A stretch of 53,241 nt of DNA, taken from contig CAYNST010000012.1 in the NCBI GenBank assembly GCA_964399955.1, forward strand, positions 1 through 53,241, read 5' to 3'. The notes below the pieces were generated by a model. That model did no database searches, was not told the DNA's origin, and saw only the letters and a list, made by a program, of their open reading frames with translations. Source of the stretch: CAYNST01 sp964399955 (GTDB lineage Bacteria > Pseudomonadota > Gammaproteobacteria > Pseudomonadales > Cellvibrionaceae). Positions 46,997 to 53,241 of the stretch are shown here, one piece after another. Positions within the stretch are counted from its first letter, which is position 1. Each line of letters begins with the position of its first letter. Position numbers and translations under genes: made by a program.

Positions 46997-49648
46997 ATGG
47001 TCGAGGAAACTGATGCTCTCGAAACCCGGGAGTGGCTTGATGCTCTTGAATCCGTCATCCGCCATGGCGGATCAGAGCGAGCAGCGCAATTGCTGGCACA
47101 ACTGGCAGAAGCTGCAGCCAAAGCGGGCCTACAAACACCCGCTGGCACTCACACACCGTACCGCAATACCATTCCGGTCCAAGCCGAAAAAGCCATGCCC
47201 GGTGATCGCAAGCTGGAGCGCCGCATACGCGCGTTGACCCGCTGGAATGCGCTGGCCATGGTTATGCGTGCCAATGACAACGATGATGGCCTGGGCGGAC
47301 ATATCTCCACCTTTTCCTCAGCTGCCACCTTGTACGATGTAGGCTTCAACCACTTCTTTCGCGGCAACGAAGGCGAGCAGCTGGGCGATCTCGTGTACTT
47401 CCAAGGCCACAGTTCGCCCGGGATGTACGCTCGCTCCTATCTGGAAGGGCGGCTCACCGAAGAGCAACTGGACAACTTCCGCAGAGAGGTGGACGGCAAG
47501 GGCCTTTCTTCCTATCCCCACCCCTGGTTGATGCCGGATTACTGGCAATTTCCGACCGTGTCCATGGGCCTCGGACCTATTTTGGCCATCTATCAGGCGC
47601 ATGTGATGCGCTATATGGAGGCGCGGGAGCAGGCCAAAGCCGGTGACCGCAAGATTTGGGCTTTTCTTGGCGATGGCGAATGCGACGAAGTGGAAACCCT
47701 GGGTGCCATTTCACTGGCCGCCCGAGAAAAGCTCGACAACCTGATTTTTGTGATCAACTGCAATCTGCAGCGTCTTGACGGCCCGGTGCGCGGCAACGGC
47801 AAGATCGTGCAGGAGCTTGAAGGGATCTTCCGCGGCGCCGGCTGGAATGTCATCAAAGTGCTGTGGGGCCGCGGCTGGGACAAGCTGCTAGAGAAGGACA
47901 AAACCGGCCTGCTGCAAAAGCGCATGGACGAGGTGGTCGACGGTGAGATGCAAAACTTCAAAGCCAACGGGGGCGCTTACACCCGCGAGAACTTCTTTGG
48001 CAAATACCCCGAACTACTGGAGTTGGTCAAAGATCTGAGCGACGACGACATCATGGCGCTCAATCGCGGCGGTCACGACCCGATCAAGGTTTACAATGCC
48101 TACGAGCAGGCCGTCAATCACAAGGGGCAGCCCACGGTGATCATGGCGCAGACGGTCAAGGGATATGCCATGGGCGCCGCAGCCGAATCGGCCAACGTTG
48201 CGCACTCGGTCAAGAAGCTTGACTTTGACAGCCTCAGAGCTTTCCGTGACCGCTACGATATACCGGTCAGCGATGAAGACCTGAAGAAGGTGCCTTACTA
48301 CCGTCCAGAACCCGACTCGCCGGAAATGAAGTACCTGCAGTCCCGCCGCCAGACCCTCAACGGCTACCTGCCGGCGCGCCAAAGCGACTTCGAACCGCTG
48401 CAGATCCCCAGTCTGGACAGTTTCAGCGCCTTGCTGAAATCCTCGGGTGAGCGTGAAAACTCCACCACCATGGCATTTGTGCGCTTCCTGACCACCCTGG
48501 TCAAGGACAAAACCATCGGTGCGCAGGTAGTGCCCATCGTGCCGGATGAGGCCCGTACCTTTGGCATGGAGGGCATGTTCCGCCAGTTGGGTATCTATGC
48601 CGCCGCAGGCCCCAAATACGTGCCTCACGACGCCCACCAGATCATGTTCTACAAAGAAGATGAGAAAGGGCAAATTCTGGAGGAGGGCATCAATGAAGCA
48701 GGTGCCATGTCTTCCTGGATCAACTGCGCCACGGCCTACGCCACCTACCGCCGGCCGATGATTCCGTTTTACATTTATTATTCCATGTTTGGTTTTCAGC
48801 GCGTGGGCGATCTCTGCTGGCTTGCAGGCGATATGCAGGCGCGTGGTTTCCTGATTGGTGCCACCGCCGGACGCACCACCCTCAATGGCGAGGGCTTGCA
48901 GCACCAGGACGGCCACAGCCATATTCTGGCCAATACCATTCCCAGTTGCCGCACCTACGACCCCACCTACAGCTACGAGCTGGCGGTGATCATTCAGGAC
49001 GGCATGAAGCGCATGTACCAGGATCAGGAAAACTGCTTCTACTACATCACCACCATGAATGAAAACTACCCCCACCCCGAGATGCCCGAAGGTGCCGAGG
49101 AGGGCATAGTTCGCGGTATATACCGCCTGCAGGAAGCCAAGAAGAAAGCCAAGAAAAAAGTGCAGCTGATGGGCTCGGGTACCATATTGCGAGAGGTGGA
49201 AGCCGCCGCACAATTGCTGCGCGACAATCACGGTGTGGACGCGGACATCTGGAGTGTAACCAGTGTGAATCAGCTGACCCGCGACGCCCAGAGCAAAGAG
49301 CGCTGGAACCGCCTGCATGCGGATCAGCCAGCGAAAAAAGCCTACGTCACCGAGCAGCTGGAAAACGAAGAAGGGCCGTTCATCATCTCCACCGATTACA
49401 TGAAAGCCTATAGCGAGCAGTTGCGCCCCTACATCCCCGGGGCCTACTACGTGCTGGGCACCGACGGCTTCGGTCGCAGCGATAGCCGCGCCAAGTTGCG
49501 CCATTTCTTCGAGGTGGACCGTTATTTTGTGACCATCACCGCGCTCAAGGCGCTGGCCGACGCCGGCAAAATGGATCCGCAAGATGTGCTAAAGGCGATG
49601 CAGCAATACGGTATCGACGCCGAAAAAGCCGATCCGATGACCGTTTAA
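46997..49648 (+). CDS. aceE: Pyruvate dehydrogenase E1 component
   Basis: AceE decarboxylates pyruvate with thiamine diphosphate and passes acetyl to AceF. The 883-residue homodimeric type E1 has the ETREWLDALESVIRHGG start, the RRIRALTRWNALAMVMRAN region, the thiamine motif GDGECDEVETLGAISLA with NLIFVINCNLQRLDGPV, and the HQDGHSH loop near residues 635-641. I choose the ATG at 46997 because GAGGAG lies six bases before it and the product matches relatives; 41 extra upstream codons are open. aceF follows 15 bases later. Confidence 0.97.
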   Translation: MVEETDALETREWLDALESVIRHGGSERAAQLLAQLAEAAAKAGLQTPAGTHTPYRNTIPVQAEKAMPGDRKLERRIRALTRWNALAMVMRANDNDDGLGGHISTFSSAATLYDVGFNHFFRGNEGEQLGDLVYFQGHSSPGMYARSYLEGRLTEEQLDNFRREVDGKGLSSYPHPWLMPDYWQFPTVSMGLGPILAIYQAHVMRYMEAREQAKAGDRKIWAFLGDGECDEVETLGAISLAAREKLDNLIFVINCNLQRLDGPVRGNGKIVQELEGIFRGAGWNVIKVLWGRGWDKLLEKDKTGLLQKRMDEVVDGEMQNFKANGGAYTRENFFGKYPELLELVKDLSDDDIMALNRGGHDPIKVYNAYEQAVNHKGQPTVIMAQTVKGYAMGAAAESANVAHSVKKLDFDSLRAFRDRYDIPVSDEDLKKVPYYRPEPDSPEMKYLQSRRQTLNGYLPARQSDFEPLQIPSLDSFSALLKSSGERENSTTMAFVRFLTTLVKDKTIGAQVVPIVPDEARTFGMEGMFRQLGIYAAAGPKYVPHDAHQIMFYKEDEKGQILEEGINEAGAMSSWINCATAYATYRRPMIPFYIYYSMFGFQRVGDLCWLAGDMQARGFLIGATAGRTTLNGEGLQHQDGHSHILANTIPSCRTYDPTYSYELAVIIQDGMKRMYQDQENCFYYITTMNENYPHPEMPEGAEEGIVRGIYRLQEAKKKAKKKVQLMGSGTILREVEAAAQLLRDNHGVDADIWSVTSVNQLTRDAQSKERWNRLHADQPAKKAYVTEQLENEEGPFIISTDYMKAYSEQLRPYIPGAYYVLGTDGFGRSDSRAKLRHFFEVDRYFVTITALKALADAGKMDPQDVLKAMQQYGIDAEKADPMTV

Positions 49649-49663
49649 GAAGGAGTACCGTAA

Positions 49664-51583
49664 GTGGCTATCGAAACTATCAAGGTCCCCGATATTGGCG
49701 GTTCAGAGAACGTCGATGTGATCGAAGTGTGTGTCAAAGAGGGTGACACGGTTAATGTGGAAGATGCACTGATTGTACTGGAGTCCGATAAGGCATCCAT
49801 GGACATCCCATCCCCCAAAGCGGGCAAGGTTGTCAAGCTGTTGCTTAAGGAGGGCGATAAAGTCTCCCTGGGCAGTTTGGTGCTGGAGCTGGAAACCGAT
49901 GCCGACAGCGCAACAGCGTCCGAACCGGCTGCGGCGGAAACCGCCAAGCCTCAAGCTGCCGCGCCGAGCCCTCAGGCTGCGCCTGCGGAAAAGCCGGTCT
50001 CCGTGCCGGATATAGGCGGCGCCGAGAATGTCGACGTCATCGAAGTCTGTGTCAAGGTGGGTCAGCAAGTGGAGGAGGGCGAGTCGCTGATCGTTCTTGA
50101 GAGCGACAAGGCCTCCATGGAGATCCCTGCTCCCTTCGCGGGCAAGGTGGTCAGCATCGCCATCAAAGAGGGCGACAAGGTTTCCGAAGGCGCCCCGGTT
50201 TTGGTTCTGGCGGGCGAATCCAGCGGTGAAGACACGCCGTCCAAGCCGGAGGCATCTCCGGAGAAGGCGGATGCGGCCAGCGGCGCCGAGAGCACCCTCG
50301 ATATGCAGGTGCCCGACATTGGCGGGGCTGAGGGCGTGGATGTGATCGAAATCTCGGTGAAGGTAGGGGATCAGATCAACGAAGGCGACGCCCTGATTGT
50401 GCTGGAGAGCGATAAGGCCTCCATGGAGGTGCCGGCGCCGGCTTCCGGCACCGTGGCATCTATCTCTGTCAAAGAGGGTGACAAGGTCTCCATGGGCAGC
50501 CCTATTGGCACCTTGACGGTTAAGGGTGCGGCCCAGACGCCTGCCAAATCCGAGGGCTCCAAAGCACCGGCTCCGCCGTACGCGGCGCCAGAGTCCTCCT
50601 TGACCAAGCAGTCGCAGTCGCCCGCACCCAGCACCAGCGCGGGTGACTCGGCAGCTGCACCCGACGCGGCCGGAGCAGACGTTTACGCCGGTCCCGCCGT
50701 GCGCAAGCTTGCACGCCAGCTGGGTGTGGGGCTGGGTGAAGTCAAGGCCAGCGGGCCGCGTGGGCGCGTTACCAAAGACGATGTGCGCGATTTTGTCAAA
50801 AGCGTGATGCAAAACCGTGGCAAAGGCAGCGCCGTGTCGGCAGGGGCGGGTATACCGCCGGTGCCTGCGGTGGACTTCGCCCAGTTTGGCGAAGTAGAAA
50901 TGGTCAAGATGAGCAAGATCAAGAAGCTCACTGCGGCCAACATGTCTCGCAATTGGTTGAATGTACCTCATGTGACCCAGTTCGACGATGTGGACATTAC
51001 CGAGCTGGAAGACTTTCGCAAGGCCATGAAAGCCGAGGCCGAGAAAGCCGGCGTCAAATTGACTCCGCTCCCGTTCCTGATCAAGGCCTGTGCTGCGGCG
51101 CTCAAGGCCGAGCCGTCCTTCAATGTGTCAATGCATGCCGATGGTGAACATATTGTGCAGAAGCACTATGTGCATATTGGCCTGGCAGTGGACACACCCA
51201 ATGGGTTGATGGTGCCGGTCATCCGCGACGTCGATAAAAAAGGCCTGTTTCAGATTGCCGCCGAGATGACTGAGCTTGCTAAAAAAGCCAGAGACGGAAA
51301 GCTGACGGCCAAAGAGATGCAGGGTGGCTGCTTTACCCTGTCCAGCCTCGGCGCCATTGGCGGGCGAGGGTTTACCCCCATCGTCAATGCACCTGAAGTG
51401 GCCATCCTTGGCATATCGCGCGCAGACACCCAGCCCCGCTGGAACGGCAAGGAGTTTGTACCGCGTCTGATGCTGCCGCTCAGCCTGAGCTATGATCACC
51501 GCGCCATCAATGGCGGCGATGCAGGGCGCTTTTTTGCCCACTTGAGCGGCCTGCTGACCGATATTCGTCGGCTGTTGCTCTAG
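49664..51583 (+). CDS. aceF: Pyruvate dehydrogenase E2, dihydrolipoamide acetyltransferase
   Basis: AceF forms the core of the pyruvate dehydrogenase complex and moves acetyl to coenzyme A. The 639-residue protein has three N-terminal lipoyl domains in tandem, with lipoyl lysines Lys43, Lys149 and Lys251, each in ESDKASM. Ala/Pro-rich linkers separate them. The E3-binding domain YAGPAVRKLARQLGVGL begins near 341, and the catalytic domain ends with DHRAINGGDAGRFF, catalytic His near 612. The start is a GTG with AAGGAG upstream. It ends in a strong terminator; lpd is not next to it, so E3 must be encoded elsewhere. Confidence 0.97.
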   Translation: MAIETIKVPDIGGSENVDVIEVCVKEGDTVNVEDALIVLESDKASMDIPSPKAGKVVKLLLKEGDKVSLGSLVLELETDADSATASEPAAAETAKPQAAAPSPQAAPAEKPVSVPDIGGAENVDVIEVCVKVGQQVEEGESLIVLESDKASMEIPAPFAGKVVSIAIKEGDKVSEGAPVLVLAGESSGEDTPSKPEASPEKADAASGAESTLDMQVPDIGGAEGVDVIEISVKVGDQINEGDALIVLESDKASMEVPAPASGTVASISVKEGDKVSMGSPIGTLTVKGAAQTPAKSEGSKAPAPPYAAPESSLTKQSQSPAPSTSAGDSAAAPDAAGADVYAGPAVRKLARQLGVGLGEVKASGPRGRVTKDDVRDFVKSVMQNRGKGSAVSAGAGIPPVPAVDFAQFGEVEMVKMSKIKKLTAANMSRNWLNVPHVTQFDDVDITELEDFRKAMKAEAEKAGVKLTPLPFLIKACAAALKAEPSFNVSMHADGEHIVQKHYVHIGLAVDTPNGLMVPVIRDVDKKGLFQIAAEMTELAKKARDGKLTAKEMQGGCFTLSSLGAIGGRGFTPIVNAPEVAILGISRADTQPRWNGKEFVPRLMLPLSLSYDHRAINGGDAGRFFAHLSGLLTDIRRLLL

Positions 51584-51605
51584 CCTGACGGCCTTCAGTG
51601 AATGC

Positions 51606-51633
51606 AAAAAAGCCGGCGTAAGCCGGCTTTTTT
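51606..51633 (+). terminator. Intrinsic terminator after aceF
   Basis: AAAAAAGCCGGC (51606-51617), loop GTAA, GCCGGCTTTTTT (51622-51633). It is symmetric and may also stop minus-strand transcripts from galE, whose stop codon is about 150 bases away. Confidence 0.92.
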
Positions 51634-51733
51634 GCTTCTGTGGTTGTAACTGCCCAACTCCCGCCAGAATTTGCGCATGACCTATTCAGCCTTGTGCTGC
51701 ACAAATTTGAACGCAGTCTGAACTGTCACGGGA

Positions 51734-51749
51734 TGAGCTGAACAGTTAC
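51734..51749. repeat. Short dispersed repeat, second copy
   Basis: TGAGCTGAACAGTTAC differs at two positions from the motif at 94-109. It is part of a longer inverted repeat AACTGT...ACAGTT (51721-51726 with 51742-51747). Both copies lie just downstream of minus-strand genes. Confidence 0.45.
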
Positions 51750-51779
51750 CTGTGGTTTTACCTGCTGCGACGCAGGGCA

Positions 51780-52808
51780 TCAGGCGTCGGAGCTCTTATA
51801 ACCGTAGGGGTTCTGCTTCTGCCAGTTCCAAGTGTGCGCCAGCATGTCGGTGAGCTGGTACTGGCAAGTCCAACCGAGTTCGCGCTGGGCCTTGTTGGCG
51901 TCGGCGTAACAGGTGGCAATGTCGCCCGGGCGGCGAGGCGCGAGGTCGTAGGGGATGTTTTGCCCCGACACCGCCTGAAACTGCTCGATGATCTCCAAAA
52001 CCGATGAGCCTTTGCCCGTGCCCAGGTTGAACACATTCAGTGCTGCCGGGGTGCGCTCCAGGTGCTCCAGTGCACGCAGATGGCCCTCGGCAAGGTCCAT
52101 GACGTGAATATAATCGCGCACACCAGTGCCGTCCTTGGTCGGATAGTCATTGCCGAATACGCGCACACGTTGCAACTTGCCGCTGGCCACCTGGGCTACG
52201 TAGGGCAGCAGGTTGTTGGGGATGTCGTTGGGGTCTTCGCCGATCAAGCCGCTGGGATGAGCACCAATCGGATTGAAATAGCGCAGCAGGGTAATGGACC
52301 AGAAATCCGCTCGCGACTGCTGCACATCCCGGAGGAGTTCTTCTACCATAAGTTTGCTGCGGCCGTATGGGTTGGTGGCCGAAGTGCGGCAGTCCTCCAC
52401 CAGAGGCACAACCTCCGGGTCGCCGTACACTGTTGCGGACGAGCTGAACACCAGATGGCCGCAACCAAAGGCCAACATGGTTTCGCAAAGGGTGAGCGTG
52501 CCGGCCACATTGTTCTGGTAGTAGCTCAGGGGGATCTGACTCGACTCGCCCACCGCTTTCAGCCCCGCAAAATGGATCACTGCGTCTATTTGATGTTCAG
52601 TGAACACGCGCTCCAGGGCCGCACGGTCGCGGACGTCCGCCCGGCAGATGGGAAAGCTGCGGCCGGTTATCTCCTGCACCCGGTGCAGAGCTTCTTCGCT
52701 GCTATTGTGGTAGTTGTCCACCACTACAATGTCGTATCCGGCATTGAGCAGGACAACGCAAGTATGGGAGCCAATGAATCCTGCGCCGCCGGTAATCAAT
52801 ATTGCCAT
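51780..52808 (-). CDS. galE: UDP-glucose 4-epimerase
   Basis: GalE interconverts UDP-glucose and UDP-galactose for cell-surface sugars. The 342-residue short-chain dehydrogenase-fold protein has the NAD loop GGAGFIGSHT (residues 7-16), VVDNYHNSS for the adenine ribose, the SSSATVYGDPEVVPL catalytic serine region and the YGRSKLMVEE tyrosine-lysine pair, plus the GDIATCYAD sugar-site stretch near 303-311. GGAG precedes the ATG. It is on the minus strand, alone, with a possible terminated leader RNA upstream. Confidence 0.95.
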   Translation of the reverse strand: MAILITGGAGFIGSHTCVVLLNAGYDIVVVDNYHNSSEEALHRVQEITGRSFPICRADVRDRAALERVFTEHQIDAVIHFAGLKAVGESSQIPLSYYQNNVAGTLTLCETMLAFGCGHLVFSSSATVYGDPEVVPLVEDCRTSATNPYGRSKLMVEELLRDVQQSRADFWSITLLRYFNPIGAHPSGLIGEDPNDIPNNLLPYVAQVASGKLQRVRVFGNDYPTKDGTGVRDYIHVMDLAEGHLRALEHLERTPAALNVFNLGTGKGSSVLEIIEQFQAVSGQNIPYDLAPRRPGDIATCYADANKAQRELGWTCQYQLTDMLAHTWNWQKQNPYGYKSSDA

Positions 52809-52957
52809 GGTTTACTCCAAGCCTTGCTGATAAATGCAGTCGCTCACAACGCGGGCCGCCGGAACGGGTAAAGTTATCTGCTGGTAATCTTTGAACGGCC
52901 AGCGCCGCGAAGCCTGAGACCTGCCAAAGGGTAAAACCGAATCAGCATTCATACAAC

Positions 52958-52982
52958 AAAAAAAGGCCGCACGCATGCGACC
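52958..52982 (-). terminator. Minus-strand intrinsic terminator upstream of galE
   Basis: On the minus strand GGTCGCA, loop TGCG, TGCGGCC (seven pairs, one G-T) is followed by seven T. It lies 150 bases before the galE start, so it ends a transcript that begins to the right of it. Confidence 0.75.
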
Positions 52983-53046
52983 TGTTAATTCTGGGCGCCG
53001 CCCGCCGGGCTTGTACCCGCGCCCCAATGAGCAACAGTCACTGTTC
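52958..53046 (-). ncRNA. Candidate short structured RNA upstream of galE
   Basis: Read on the minus strand from about 53046, a -10-like TAGAAT (53058-53053) is followed by a GGGCGC/GCGCCC stem (53024-53019 with 52998-52993) that encloses a GGG-TACAAG-CCC hairpin, then an A-rich linker and the terminator at 52982-52958. The transcript would be about 89 nt. No good -35 exists at the right distance, so the promoter is uncertain. It could be an independent small RNA or an attenuated leader of galE. Confidence 0.35.
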
Positions 53047-53172
53047 AAGACAATTCTAGCGGCATATGTGGTGGCACGCTTTCAACTGTGGTGTCTTCTT
53101 ACTTCAGCTTTACTGATTCCTGTTGGCCCTGGTCAGGAAGTGACACGGCCGGAGGCAAGCAAATTTAAGGCG

Positions 53173-53200
53173 AAAAAAAAGGCCAGACCGCTAGGGTCTG
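53173..53200 (-). terminator. Minus-strand intrinsic terminator at the window edge
   Basis: On the minus strand CAGACC (53200-53195), loop CTAGC, GGTCTG (53189-53184), GCC, then eight T. It probably ends a minus-strand gene that lies beyond the right end of the window. Confidence 0.7.
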
Positions 53201-53241
53201 TTGACGTTTCATCATCGCCTCTGTTGCACCTGAAAACGCGC

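Larger units (their letters stand above)
52809..53241 (-). other. Non-coding right edge, upstream of galE
   Basis: This 433-base stretch holds no gene I can support. It has two minus-strand intrinsic terminators (52958-52982 and 53173-53200) and between them a structured region that may be a short RNA. A 78-codon open frame on the minus strand (53048-52812) runs through the terminator hairpin and is unlikely to be a protein. Confidence 0.5.

Noticed and set aside
48014..49582. 522-codon open frame on the minus strand opposite aceE
   Set aside because: The opposite frame is a clear AceE; the antisense product is low in features and histidine-rich as expected from reversed codons.
49664..50540. 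Tandem DNA repeats in aceF as an assembly error
   Set aside because: The three copies are diverged in sequence and correspond to three lipoyl domains, a known AceF architecture.
49703..50971. 422-codon open frame opposite aceF
   Set aside because: It mirrors the lipoyl repeats of AceF in reverse and has no independent support.
52812..53048. 78-codon minus-strand frame upstream of galE
   Set aside because: It reads through a strong intrinsic terminator hairpin and has no start site support; a non-coding RNA is more likely.
1..53241. CRISPR array, tRNA, rRNA, prophage or defence system
   Set aside because: I found no regularly spaced repeats, cloverleaf genes or recognisable phage, toxin-antitoxin or restriction genes on either strand.

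Overview
The window is about 53 kb of ordinary, densely coding chromosome from a gammaproteobacterium of the Pseudomonadales/Cellvibrionales type. Two gene orders support this. The block bfr-bfd-peroxiredoxin-rnt-pyrC-motY-argG and the block dapC-glnD-map-rpsB-tsf-pyrH-frr-uppS-cdsA-dxr-rseP-bamA-skp-lpxD-fabZ-lpxA-lpxB-rnhB both follow the order known from Pseudomonas. The cell it implies is a Gram-negative (LpxA/B/D, BamA, Skp, BepA), probably polarly flagellated (MotY) and respiring, with a cbb3-type oxidase. I see no tRNA or rRNA gene, CRISPR array, prophage, plasmid gene or intact transposase.

Layout. 1-5.8 kb: minus-strand genes for an EamA transporter, glucokinase, bacterioferritin and its ferredoxin Bfd, then a plus-strand 2-Cys peroxiredoxin, then minus-strand RNase T and dihydroorotase. 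5.9-9.0 kb: motY, argG and a small outer-membrane beta-barrel protein. 9.3-17.9 kb: a complete cbb3 oxidase locus, ccoNOQP followed by the assembly genes ccoGHIS and a TauE/SafE-family membrane protein with a histidine tail. Most of its genes overlap or nearly touch. 18.0-23.3 kb: minus strand nth, dapC, glnD and map, each overlapping the next. 23.6-38.6 kb: plus-strand translation, isoprenoid, phospholipid and envelope block from rpsB to rnhB. 38.7-43.7 kb: a less conserved stretch with a PilZ-like protein, an unknown membrane-anchored protein, a SUI1/YciH-type factor, a voltage-gated-type potassium channel and a PAS-GGDEF-EAL protein. 43.7-51.6 kb: BepA-type protease, TusA-like protein, AI-2E/PerM family permease, and aceE-aceF. 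51.8-53.2 kb: galE and a non-coding right edge with two minus-strand terminators.

How the genes work together. Bacterioferritin, Bfd and the peroxiredoxin form an iron-storage and peroxide-defence cluster with a Fur-like box in front of bfd. The cco locus encodes the oxidase subunits, the copper-loading ATPase and the assembly factors. The rpsB-rnhB block couples protein synthesis (S2, EF-Ts, RRF) to envelope synthesis (undecaprenyl-PP, CDP-DAG, MEP isoprenoids, lipid A, outer-membrane assembly). AceE and AceF form two of the three pyruvate dehydrogenase subunits; lpd is not next to them.

Novelty. I did not find a convincing undescribed multi-gene system. The best second-look items are a three-hairpin leader before the peroxiredoxin gene, a terminated structured RNA candidate upstream of galE, a REP-like palindrome between rpsB and tsf, long inserts in the BamA barrel, an unusual cysteine pattern in Nth, the His-tailed TauE protein beside the copper ATPase, an Anr/FNR-like box before argG, and an operator-like inverted repeat before aceE. 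Start codons were chosen by eye from Shine-Dalgarno position and family N-termini; residue numbers refer to those starts.
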